This document shows, piece after piece, positions 1-5,243 of a stretch of 5,243 nt of DNA. The position numbers were made by a program, and so were the translations under genes. Source of the stretch: VRUE01 sp036557525. Lineage in GTDB: Bacteria > Actinomycetota > Thermoleophilia > Solirubrobacterales > 70-9. The DNA lies in the NCBI GenBank assembly GCA_036557525.1, contig DATBHH010000010.1:1-5243 (forward strand), given 5' to 3'. The notes under the pieces are model-generated. The model saw nothing but the letters and a program-made list of their open reading frames with translations, was not told where the DNA came from and did no database searches. Numbering within the stretch: position 1 is the first letter of the stretch; every line of letters starts with the position of its first letter.

Positions 1-698
1 GCGACCGAAGCGATTCGGCCGCCGTCGATCTCGACCCCGATCTCGCCGCTTCCCTCGACTGTGACGTAAGCCCCGCCCGCCTCGTAGGGCACCTCGAGCA
101 GGTCTCCGTCCTCGCCGGCGATCCACGGGCGCTCCCATGAGCCGCCCGGGAACAGCTCGGGCGTCGGAGCGATCACGACCTCGCCGGGCGCGTCCGTGGG
201 ACGGAGCGCCGTCATCGGCTCGGGCAGCTCGCGCAGCGCGTCGATCTCCCGCAGCTCGGCCTGGATCGCCTCCTCGGTGCCGCGATATTCCCCCTCGCCG
301 AAGTGGAACCAGGAGAGCGCGCCGCCCTGGTTCCAGAGGAAGAGACTCGGCCATCCCTCGCATCCGTATGCGTGCCAGAGCTCCCGCCTCGCGTCGATCG
401 CGACCGGGAACGAGACGCCAAGGCGCTCGAGGCCGGCGGCGACGACCGCCGGCTCGGCGCCGAACGGGAAGCGGGGGGCCTGGACGCCGATCGTGCTCAG
501 CCCGAGCTCGCGGTAGCGAGCGTCCCACTCGGCCACGTAGGGAAGGGTGCGGACGCTGTTGAGCTGGGCGAAGTCGAGGAAGTGGACGAGGGTGGGCCCG
601 GCTGCGGTCAGCTCCGGCATCGAGGCGGGGGCCTCGCCGATCCAGCCGATCTCCTCGGGCAGGTCTGGCGCCGCGATGTGGTCACGCTCCGGTCGCAT
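1..698 (-). CDS. DipZ-like thioredoxin-fold protein lacking the CxxC motif (3' end outside window)
   Basis: I translated this reading frame by hand; 232 codons are visible and the C-terminus lies beyond the left edge. Residues about 30-150 look like a TlpA/DipZ-type thioredoxin domain: a β-strand 'PTLVHFLDF', then a helix ending 'RTLPYV', and later 'GWPSLFLW' with the expected cis-proline at P117. Residues about 165-232 resemble the β-rich module that follows thioredoxin in DipZ proteins ('TPELFPGGSW', 'VTVEGSGEIGVEIDG'). Where DipZ proteins carry a CxNC-type active site, this one reads QLNS (residues 45-48), so both catalytic cysteines are absent. The only visible cysteine is C113, just before the cis-proline. 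No signal peptide or membrane segment is seen at the N-terminus, so it is probably cytoplasmic. The ATG is the only start available, because an in-frame TAA lies seven codons upstream. No good Shine-Dalgarno precedes it. A dithiol oxidoreductase role is unlikely; a binding or structural role is inference. Confidence 0.8.
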   Translation of the reverse strand, partial: MRPERDHIAAPDLPEEIGWIGEAPASMPELTAAGPTLVHFLDFAQLNSVRTLPYVAEWDARYRELGLSTIGVQAPRFPFGAEPAVVAAGLERLGVSFPVAIDARRELWHAYGCEGWPSLFLWNQGGALSWFHFGEGEYRGTEEAIQAELREIDALRELPEPMTALRPTDAPGEVVIAPTPELFPGGSWERPWIAGEDGDLLEVPYEAGGAYVTVEGSGEIGVEIDGGRIASV

Positions 699-712
699 CG
701 GAGGAGGCGGAC

Positions 713-720
713 GTTATCCT
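713..720. promoter_or_regulatory. Possible shared -10 region for the divergent gene pair
   Basis: Only 56 bp separate the two divergent start codons, so both promoters must lie in or near this gap. It contains one AT-rich spot. Read on the plus strand it gives TATCCT (715-720), which fits the actinobacterial TANNNT -10 pattern and lies about 35 bp before the CADD-like start. Read on the minus strand the overlapping GATAAC matches TATAAT at four of six positions. Initiation there would give the thioredoxin-fold gene a very short leader, in keeping with its lack of a Shine-Dalgarno. No convincing -35 box is seen for either direction. This is a weak, composition-based call. Confidence 0.25.
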
Positions 721-741
721 GGGCCGCTCGGCACGGCGACC

Positions 742-748
742 AAGGAGG
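742..748 (+). promoter_or_regulatory. Strong ribosome binding site selecting the GTG start at 755
   Basis: AAGGAGG is a near-perfect Shine-Dalgarno sequence with six bases before the GTG at 755. An ATG at 750 lies only one base after it and reads ATG-ACG-TGA, stopping at once. The GTG is therefore the real start, and its GTGA overlaps the stop of this two-codon frame. Confidence 0.85.
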
Positions 749-754
749 TATGAC

Positions 755-1384
755 GTGAGCAACGATGTCTGGCAGCGGATCGAGCAGGCCCGCGAGCGCT
801 GGAACGTCCTCGAGCATCCCTTCTACCAGCGCTGGTCGGCCGGCGAGCTGACCCGCGAGGAGCTCGCCTCCTACTCGGGCCAATACCGGCACGCGGCCGT
901 CGCCATCGCCGAGCTCAGCTCCGCGGTCGCCGAGTCCGCCGCGGGGCCGGAGCGCCCTGCCCTGCGCCGCCATGCCGCCGAGGAGGAGGCCCACGTCGCA
1001 CTCTGGGACGGCTTCGTCGACGCCGTCGGCGGCGACAGCTCGGCCGCGCCAACGCCCGAGACCAGCGAGTGCGTCGCCGCCTGGACGGCCGAGGGGGAAC
1101 AGCTCGCCCGGATGGTCCGCCTCTACGCGATCGAGAGCGGCCAGCCGCGGATCTCACGCACCAAGCGCGACGGCCTCGCGGCCCACTACGGAATCGGCGA
1201 CGGGCCCGGCAACGAGTACTTCTGCCTTCACGAGAAGGCCGACGTGCAGCACGCCGCCGAAGGTCGCTCGCTGATCGAGGCCCACCTGGGCGCCGACGCC
1301 GACCCCGACGCCCTCGTCGCGGCGGCCGAGGAGGCTTTCAGGGCCAACTGGCGCCTCCTCGACGGGGTCCCGGCCGCAGCCTGA
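755..1384 (+). CDS. CADD-family (TenA/PqqC-like) di-metal oxygenase-like protein, possible p-aminobenzoate synthase
   Basis: This 209-residue, mostly helical protein belongs to the heme-oxygenase-fold di-metal superfamily (TenA, PqqC, UndA, CADD). It most resembles CADD, the family named for Chlamydia protein associating with death domains and linked to folate metabolism. Likely metal ligands are visible: ExxH at E77/H80, E127 in 'YAIESGQP', and the H-x3-D-x2-H set H159, D163, H166 in 'CLHEKADVQH'. The spacing of this last set equals that of CADD H174/D178/H181. From memory of the CADD work, Tyr27 is the self-sacrificed ring source and Lys152 the amino donor. Here Y24 ('HPFYQRW') and K137 ('RTKRDGL') occupy the matching positions, with Y40 and Y155 also matching active-site tyrosines. 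There is no signal peptide or membrane segment, so it should be cytosolic. Family membership is well supported; p-aminobenzoate synthesis is inference, and another oxidative reaction is possible. No folate gene lies in the window. Confidence 0.85.
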   Translation: MSNDVWQRIEQARERWNVLEHPFYQRWSAGELTREELASYSGQYRHAAVAIAELSSAVAESAAGPERPALRRHAAEEEAHVALWDGFVDAVGGDSSAAPTPETSECVAAWTAEGEQLARMVRLYAIESGQPRISRTKRDGLAAHYGIGDGPGNEYFCLHEKADVQHAAEGRSLIEAHLGADADPDALVAAAEEAFRANWRLLDGVPAAA

Positions 1385-1415
1385 ACGGCAGCTAAAGATC
1401 GTCCGCTCCGGTCAG
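1381..1415 (+). terminator. Weak hairpin overlapping the CADD-like stop codon
   Basis: CTGAACGG (1381-1388) can pair with CCGGTCAG (1408-1415): seven base pairs with one A-G mismatch around a 19-base loop. The stem starts at the TGA stop. No T-run follows, so this is not a standard intrinsic terminator, and a chance inverted repeat is quite possible at this base composition. Confidence 0.2.
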
Positions 1416-1438
1416 GGGTGCGCTAACTTGCCCGGGCG

Positions 1439-1675
1439 ATGATCGAGAGCATCCTCGCGGCGCTGCCGCTCCTGGTCCTGGTCACCTCGCTGCTCATCGG
1501 TCGCTTCCCCGGCCTCGAGACGGCGATGCGCGTGGCCCAGCGAATCGCGTCCCGCGCCCGGGTCCGGATCGCTTCGGCGCCCGACTCCCGCCGTCCGCGC
1601 CCGCCGGCCGCCTTCGTCGCTCACGGCGGCGGGCTTCTCGCCTTCTCGATGGCAGGTCGCGCTCCGCCCGCCTAG
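1439..1675 (+). CDS. Small single-helix membrane protein of unknown function
   Basis: This 78-codon frame starts with an ATG. Residues 3-20 ('SILAALPLLVLVTSLLIG') form one hydrophobic helix, followed by an Arg- and Pro-rich tail ending 'AGRAPPA'. The layout suggests a short membrane-anchored protein with a basic cytoplasmic tail. Third-position GC is as high as in the neighbouring genes. The translation shows a sensible helix-then-tail order, which favours a real gene over noise. No Shine-Dalgarno precedes the ATG. TAACTT at 1424-1429 fits a TANNNT -10 and lies ten bases upstream, so the message could be leaderless or nearly so. It ends 37 bp before the large membrane protein gene on the same strand, and co-transcription is likely. 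I do not recognise a named family. I have a vague memory of similar short ORFs with 'GRAPP' tails beside related membrane genes in actinobacteria, which needs a search to confirm. Confidence 0.55.
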   Translation: MIESILAALPLLVLVTSLLIGRFPGLETAMRVAQRIASRARVRIASAPDSRRPRPPAAFVAHGGGLLAFSMAGRAPPA

Positions 1676-1712
1676 CGCGGACCGAACGCCCTGCAACCGA
1701 AAGTCAGAAACC

Positions 1713-3113
1713 GTGAGCCTGACCTTTCTTCCGTTCGCGCACGCGCTTGCGTCCCGCCAGGATCTACCGGTCCCGGCGTGGCTGTTCGCGTGGGCGGCGT
1801 CGATCGTCCTGATCGTCTCCTTCTTCGCGCTCTCGGTCGCCTGGCGCGCTCCCCGCTTCGAGGAGGAACGATGGCGTCCCCTCGGCCCGGGCCTCTCACG
1901 GGTCCTGCTCGGCCTGCCGGCGCAGATCGTGTTCGGGGCGGCCGGCGTCTTCCTGCTCGGCGTCGCCGTCTACTCGGGGCTGAGAGGCACCGAAGCACCC
2001 GACCGCAATTTCGCCCTGACCTTCATCTTCGTCACCTGCTGGCTCGGCTTCCCGCTGTTCAGCGTCCTGATCGGCAACGTCTACCCGCCGTTCAACCCAT
2101 GGCGGGCGGTGGCGAGGCCGGTCGGCGCGCTCTTCTCCGCGATCGCGGGTCAGCGTCCGGCGCATCTGCGCTATCCCGAACCGATCGGGCGGTGGCCGGC
2201 CGCGATCGGGCTGATGGCATTCGTCTGGCTCGAGGTCGTCTACGGGGGCAGCGGCGGCGTCGCGGTCGGGCTCAATCCACACGTCACGGCCGTCGCGATC
2301 CTCGTCTACAGCGTCTACACGCTGGCGATGATGGGCCTCTTCGGGGTCGAGGAGTGGTGCGAACGGGGTGAGATCTTCTCGGTCTACTTCGGGATGCTCT
2401 CCCAGCTCGGCTCGTTCAGCGTGAAGGGCGGGAGGATCGGCATCAGGAAACCGTTCTCGGCGACGATCCACTGGGCGACGATTCCGGGGTCGGCCGCCGT
2501 CGTGATCGCCTCGATCGCCAGCACCACCTTCGACGGCGCTCAGGAGGGAGCGTTCAAAGGGGGGATCGAATGGCTCTTCGAACGGATGACCGACATCGGG
2601 TTCAGCGGCCTGACCGCGATCCGTCTGACCGACACGATCTTCATGGCGCTGAGCTTCATCGGGGTCGGCCTCGTCTACCTGATCGGCGTCCGCGGGATGG
2701 CGAGCGTCGACGAAGCACCCCCGATCGAGAAGCTCCGAAGGGGGTTCATCCACACGCTGATCCCAATCGCATTCGCCTACCTGGTCGCGCACTACTTCAG
2801 CCTCTTCGTCTACCAGGAGCAGGCGCAGTTCACCTACCTGCTGTCCGATCCGCTGGGAACGACGACGACGAACCTGTTCGGGACGGCCTCGGGCGGGATC
2901 GACTTCCGGGTGATCACGGCCAACGAGATCTGGTACGTCCAGGTCGGAGTCCTCGTCCTCGGCCATATCCTCGGCCTGACCCTCGCCCACGATCGGGCCA
3001 CGGCATTCTGGGGCGACTATCGTCAAGCCGCTCGCTCCCAGTACTGGATGCTGGCGGTGATGGTCGCCTTCACCTGCTTCGGGCTCTACCTGCTCTCGGT
3101 CGCCAACGCCTAG
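1713..3113 (+). CDS. Polytopic membrane protein, 'fenitrothion hydrolase'-annotated family, function unknown
   Basis: This 466-residue protein has about ten hydrophobic helices, near residues 22-44, 68-90, 101-121, 160-180, 190-212, 253-271, 306-328, 347-367, 405-427 and 445-463. The N-terminal 'AHALASRQDLPVP' and C-terminal 'LAHDRA' and 'SQYWMLAVMVAF' segments resemble an actinobacterial family often annotated as fenitrothion hydrolase. That name comes from distant similarity, and I see no phosphotriesterase-type metal motif to support it. Histidines lie in or beside the helices: H10 near the start, H253, H347, H360, H418 and H426. An acidic 'EEWCE' cluster sits at residues 213-217. A membrane metal or heme site, or a transporter role, is possible but unproven. 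The GTG at 1713 follows no clear Shine-Dalgarno. The frame stays open at least 80 bases upstream with no ATG or GTG that I found there. The N-terminus lacks the full signal-like helix I recall in relatives, so the start is uncertain. Confidence 0.8.
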   Translation: MSLTFLPFAHALASRQDLPVPAWLFAWAASIVLIVSFFALSVAWRAPRFEEERWRPLGPGLSRVLLGLPAQIVFGAAGVFLLGVAVYSGLRGTEAPDRNFALTFIFVTCWLGFPLFSVLIGNVYPPFNPWRAVARPVGALFSAIAGQRPAHLRYPEPIGRWPAAIGLMAFVWLEVVYGGSGGVAVGLNPHVTAVAILVYSVYTLAMMGLFGVEEWCERGEIFSVYFGMLSQLGSFSVKGGRIGIRKPFSATIHWATIPGSAAVVIASIASTTFDGAQEGAFKGGIEWLFERMTDIGFSGLTAIRLTDTIFMALSFIGVGLVYLIGVRGMASVDEAPPIEKLRRGFIHTLIPIAFAYLVAHYFSLFVYQEQAQFTYLLSDPLGTTTTNLFGTASGGIDFRVITANEIWYVQVGVLVLGHILGLTLAHDRATAFWGDYRQAARSQYWMLAVMVAFTCFGLYLLSVANA

Positions 3114-3212
3114 AAGAAATGTTCCGCCGCCTTCTCCGCTTCGCATCCGGGGCGATCGTCGCGCTCTCGTCTGACCGCAGCAAGCTCGCCGAGCGCATGG
3201 AGCAGGGCGCCG
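3114..3212. other. Convergent intergenic junction, no supported gene
   Basis: This 99-bp gap separates the 3' ends of the membrane protein gene (plus) and sufD (minus). An ATG at 3119 opens a 65-codon frame running to 3316. Its second half is antisense to the sufD C-terminus and translates to Arg/Pro-rich noise, and its only purine-rich leader, AGAAG, is two bases from the ATG. I see no promoter, RNA gene or repeat here. Confidence 0.6.
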
Positions 3213-3228
3213 CTAGAGGATCTCGGCG
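3208..3228. terminator. Possible hairpin at the sufD stop codon
   Basis: CGCCG (3208-3212) pairs with CGGCG (3224-3228), and AGA (3215-3217) with TCT (3221-3223), around a GGA loop. The two-base bulge at 3213-3214 is part of the sufD stop codon. It sits where two transcription units converge and could slow polymerase from both sides. There is no adjacent T-run, so termination is only a suggestion. Confidence 0.2.
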
Positions 3229-4376
3229 AGGCGCCGTTCGAGCGCGGCGGAGATCTCCTCACGGACCTCGCCCTCGGGCAGGCGCTCGACCAGGGCCTCG
3301 AGGAAGCCCTCGATGATCAGCCCCTTCGCCTCGGCCGGATCGAGGCCGCGGGCGGTGAGGTAGAAGAGCTGCTCGCGGTCGATCTGGGCGATCGCCGCGG
3401 CGTGGGTGCAGCGGACGTCGTCGGCCTCGATCTCGAGGCCGGGGATCGCGTCGGCGTGGGCCTCGGGGGAGAGCAGCAGGTTGCGGCTCTCCTGGAAGGC
3501 GTCGGTCTGCTGGGCGCCGGGGTCGACCCGGATCATCCCCCGCCAGACCGCGGTCGCCCCGGCGGCGAGGACGCCGCGGAAGGCGAGGTCGGAGATCGTG
3601 CTCGGCGCCGCGTGCTCCTGGGTCGTGTCGAAGTCGAGGTGCTGGCCGGGCCCGCCCGCGTAGCCGCCGGTCACCCGCGCCTCGGACCCGGCGCCGGCCA
3701 GCTTCGTCTCCATCCGCACCTTGCCGCGCGCCGAGCCGAAGCCGAGCGCGGTCCAGTCGAGGCGGGCGTCGCGCTCGACCTCGGCGCGCTGGGTGGCGAA
3801 GATCCAGGCCCGCTCGGAGATGTCCTGGGTGCTGACGTACCGAAGCGCCGCCGCCTGGCCGACGTGGAGCTCGACGACCGAGTTGAGCAGCGCCTCGGTC
3901 TCGTCGCCGGCGGAGCCGCAGTGCTCCCAGACCTCGGCCTCGGCGCCCTCCTCGAGCACGACCAGGGTCCGCCAGGCGACCGCGGCGCCGTCCTCATCGA
4001 GCGGGATCTCGACCCGGATCGGCTCCTCGACCCTCACCCCGGCGGGGACATGGACGAGGACACCGTCGCGCCAGCCCGTCTCGTTGCGGGCGACGAATGG
4101 GTCCTCGGCGGGCACCAGAGAGCCGAGCCGTTCGCGCAGCAGCGGCTCGTGAGTCTCGAGGGCCGAGGCCAGCGTGACGACCGTCGCCTCGCCGGCCCCT
4201 TCGATCGAGGCGCCGGCCGCGGCCGGGGCGTAGGCGTCCAGGTCGAGGCCGGAGAGGTCGGTGAATTCCCAACCCTTCGTCTTCTGTTCGGGGAGCGGCA
4301 GCTCCTGCGCGAGAGAGGCGCCCTGACGGCGCCTCTCCTCAAGCCAGCCGGGTTCGGTCGCCAGCGCCTCAGCCAA
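3213..4376 (-). CDS. sufD: SufD, Fe-S cluster assembly scaffold subunit
   Basis: SufD pairs with SufB, and with the ATPase SufC forms the cytosolic SufBC2D complex that builds nascent Fe-S clusters. The 387-residue product has the usual length and order: an N-terminal helical part with 'KGWEFTDLSGLDLDAY' (residues 34-49), a right-handed β-helix core, and a C-terminal helical domain ending 'ERRLAEIL'. 'VRCTHAAAIAQID' places C323 and H325 where E. coli SufD has Cys358 and His360, the latter being the SufD residue implicated in cluster formation at the SufB-SufD interface. 'EQLFYLTARGLDPAEAKGLIIEGFLE' is the conserved SufB/SufD C-terminal region, here split across residues 335-360. The start is a TTG: it is preceded at the right distance by GGAGGG, and translation from it gives a normal SufD N-terminus. 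It overlaps the sufB 3' end by 8 bp, indicating translational coupling. No further suf gene follows; a convergent gene ends 99 bp away. Confidence 0.95.
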   Translation of the reverse strand: MAEALATEPGWLEERRRQGASLAQELPLPEQKTKGWEFTDLSGLDLDAYAPAAAGASIEGAGEATVVTLASALETHEPLLRERLGSLVPAEDPFVARNETGWRDGVLVHVPAGVRVEEPIRVEIPLDEDGAAVAWRTLVVLEEGAEAEVWEHCGSAGDETEALLNSVVELHVGQAAALRYVSTQDISERAWIFATQRAEVERDARLDWTALGFGSARGKVRMETKLAGAGSEARVTGGYAGGPGQHLDFDTTQEHAAPSTISDLAFRGVLAAGATAVWRGMIRVDPGAQQTDAFQESRNLLLSPEAHADAIPGLEIEADDVRCTHAAAIAQIDREQLFYLTARGLDPAEAKGLIIEGFLEALVERLPEGEVREEISAALERRLAEIL

Positions 4377-5243
4377 TCGAGCCCTCCATCTGCAGCTCGA
4401 TCAGCCGGTTCAGCTCGACCGCGTACTCCATCGGCAGCTCCTTGGTGACCGGCTCGATGAAGCCGTTGACGATCATCTTCGAGGCCTCCTCCTCGTCGAG
4501 CCCGTGGCTCTGGAGGTAGAAGATCTGCTCGTCGCCGATCTTCGAGACCGTGGCCTCGTGGCCGACGTCGGCGTCGTTCTCGCCGATCCTGATCGTCGGG
4601 TAGGTGTCGGAGCGCGAGTCCTCGTCGAGGAGCAGCGCGTCGCAGACGACCTTCGAGCGCGATTCCCTCGCCCCGTCGGCGACCTCGAGCAGGCCGCGGT
4701 AGGTGCTGCGCCCGCCGTCCTTGGAGATCGACTTCGAGAAGATCGAGGACGAGGTCCGCGGCGCCGCGTGGATGATCTTGCCGCCCGCGTCCTGGTGCTG
4801 GCCGTCGCCGGCGAAGGCGATCGAGAGGATCTCGCCGTGGGCCTCGGGGCCGAGCAGGTAGATCGAGGGGTACTTCATCGTCAGCTTCGAGCCGAGGTTG
4901 CAGTCGACCCACTCCATCGTCGCCCGCTCCTGCGCGACGGCGCGCTTGGTGACGAGGTTGTAGACGTTCTGCGACCAGTTCTGGACCGTCGTGTAGCGGA
5001 CCCGGGAGCCGGGCCTGCAGATGATCTCGACCACGGCCGAGTGCAGCGAGTCGGTCGAGTAGACGGGCGCCGTGCAGCCCTCGATGTAGTGGACGTCGGA
5101 GCCCTCCTCGGCGATGATCAGCGTCCGCTCGAACTGACCCATGTTCTCGGTGTTGATCCGGAAGTAGGCCTGCAGCGGCATCTCGACCTTGACGCCCTTC
5201 GGCACGTAGACGAAGGAGCCGCCCGACCAGACCGCCGAGTTGA
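4369..5243 (-). CDS. sufB: SufB, Fe-S cluster assembly scaffold subunit (5' end outside window)
   Basis: SufB is the main scaffold of the SufBC2D machine, where sulfur from SufS/SufU-type donors and iron are combined into clusters. The visible 290 residues are the C-terminal part of a protein usually near 470 residues. The frame is open to the right edge and opens with 'NSAVWSGGSFVYVPKGVKVE', so the true start lies beyond the window; the GTG at 5205 is an internal valine, not a start. Conserved blocks include 'EGCTAP', 'VQNWSQNVYNLVTKRA', 'GGKIIHAAPRTSS' and 'EQIFYLQSHGL'. Counting from the first complete visible codon, C56 lies in EGCTAP, the position of a conserved cysteine in E. coli SufB. 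C200 ('SKVVCDALLLDE') and H228-E229 ('VGHEATVSKIG') match E. coli Cys405 and His433-Glu434, which act in cluster assembly. All key residues are intact. sufD follows in the same operon. Confidence 0.97.
   Translation of the reverse strand, partial: NSAVWSGGSFVYVPKGVKVEMPLQAYFRINTENMGQFERTLIIAEEGSDVHYIEGCTAPVYSTDSLHSAVVEIICRPGSRVRYTTVQNWSQNVYNLVTKRAVAQERATMEWVDCNLGSKLTMKYPSIYLLGPEAHGEILSIAFAGDGQHQDAGGKIIHAAPRTSSSIFSKSISKDGGRSTYRGLLEVADGARESRSKVVCDALLLDEDSRSDTYPTIRIGENDADVGHEATVSKIGDEQIFYLQSHGLDEEEASKMIVNGFIEPVTKELPMEYAVELNRLIELQMEGSIG
4382..4387 (-). promoter_or_regulatory. sufD ribosome binding site inside sufB
   Basis: On the minus strand GGAGGG lies five bases before the TTG at 4376-4374, within the last codons of sufB (Met-Glu-Gly). 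This spacing supports TTG as the sufD start and suggests that translation of sufB and sufD is coupled. Confidence 0.75.

Noticed and set aside
303..758. Plus-strand frames across 137-758
   Set aside because: They are antisense to the thioredoxin-fold gene, whose minus-strand translation has recognisable domains.
1412..1696. Minus-strand frame opposite the small membrane ORF
   Set aside because: It is charged, low-complexity sequence without a hydrophobic segment; the plus frame has a clean helix and matches the direction of its neighbours.
1896..3146. Long minus-strand open frame (416 codons) opposite the membrane protein gene
   Set aside because: The translation is Asp/Glu/Arg-rich and low in structure, as expected for antisense of a GC-rich gene with hydrophobic codons. 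The plus-strand frame has clear membrane helices and family character.
3185..3195. Inverted repeat GCTCG-C-CGAGC
   Set aside because: The one-base centre cannot form a hairpin loop, and such short palindromes are expected by chance in this base composition.
2570..3316. Plus-strand frame covering the 3' half of the membrane protein gene and beyond
   Set aside because: Most of it is an out-of-frame shadow of the membrane gene, rich in Arg, Pro and Asp. Only the part from 3119 is outside a known gene and is treated separately.
3402..4448. Long plus-strand open frame (348 codons) opposite sufD
   Set aside because: The product is rich in Gly, Val, Asp and Arg with no recognisable domain; the minus strand encodes an intact SufD with its conserved residues.
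4034..4912. Minus-strand frame (292 codons) spanning the sufB-sufD junction in another frame
   Set aside because: It is Arg/Pro-rich frameshifted sequence overlapping two well-supported genes on the same strand.

Overview
The window is GC-rich throughout, with G or C at most third codon positions, and has the gene content of an actinobacterium. The combination of a 'fenitrothion hydrolase'-type membrane protein, a DipZ-like thioredoxin-fold protein, a CADD-type di-metal protein and a SufB-SufD pair suggests the Thermoleophilia/Solirubrobacterales side of the phylum. That placement is inference from protein character; no marker RNA is present. Nearly every base is accounted for by six protein genes. 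I see no tRNA, rRNA, insertion sequence or CRISPR array.

Layout. Positions 1-698 (minus strand, running off the left edge) hold a soluble thioredoxin-fold protein with a DipZ-like C-terminal module, in which the catalytic CxxC has become QLNS. Only 56 bp away, divergently, 755-1384 (plus) encodes a heme-oxygenase-fold di-metal protein of the CADD family. It keeps the metal ligands and also the Tyr and Lys positions that the chlamydial enzyme is reported to sacrifice to make p-aminobenzoate. Next, 1439-1675 (plus) is a short one-helix membrane ORF, and 1713-3113 (plus) is a large polytopic membrane protein of unknown function with histidines in or next to its membrane helices. These two probably form one transcription unit. 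A 99-bp convergent junction (3114-3212) follows.

The right third is on the minus strand. sufB (4369-5243, 5' end cut by the window edge) runs into sufD (3213-4376). The two overlap by 8 bp, and the sufD ribosome binding site lies inside the sufB 3' end. They encode the two subunits of the Fe-S cluster scaffold SufBC2D. Their key residues are present, so they look functional. No sufC, sufS or sufU follows sufD, so any linked partner genes must be upstream of sufB, outside the window.

How the parts relate. SufBD is housekeeping Fe-S assembly. The left-hand genes share a loose theme of redox or metal chemistry (degenerate thioredoxin, di-metal oxygenase-like protein, histidine-bearing membrane protein), but no single pathway joining them can be shown from this sequence. 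The best candidates for new biology are the CADD-like protein as a possible alternative p-aminobenzoate synthase and the thioredoxin-fold protein that has lost both catalytic cysteines.
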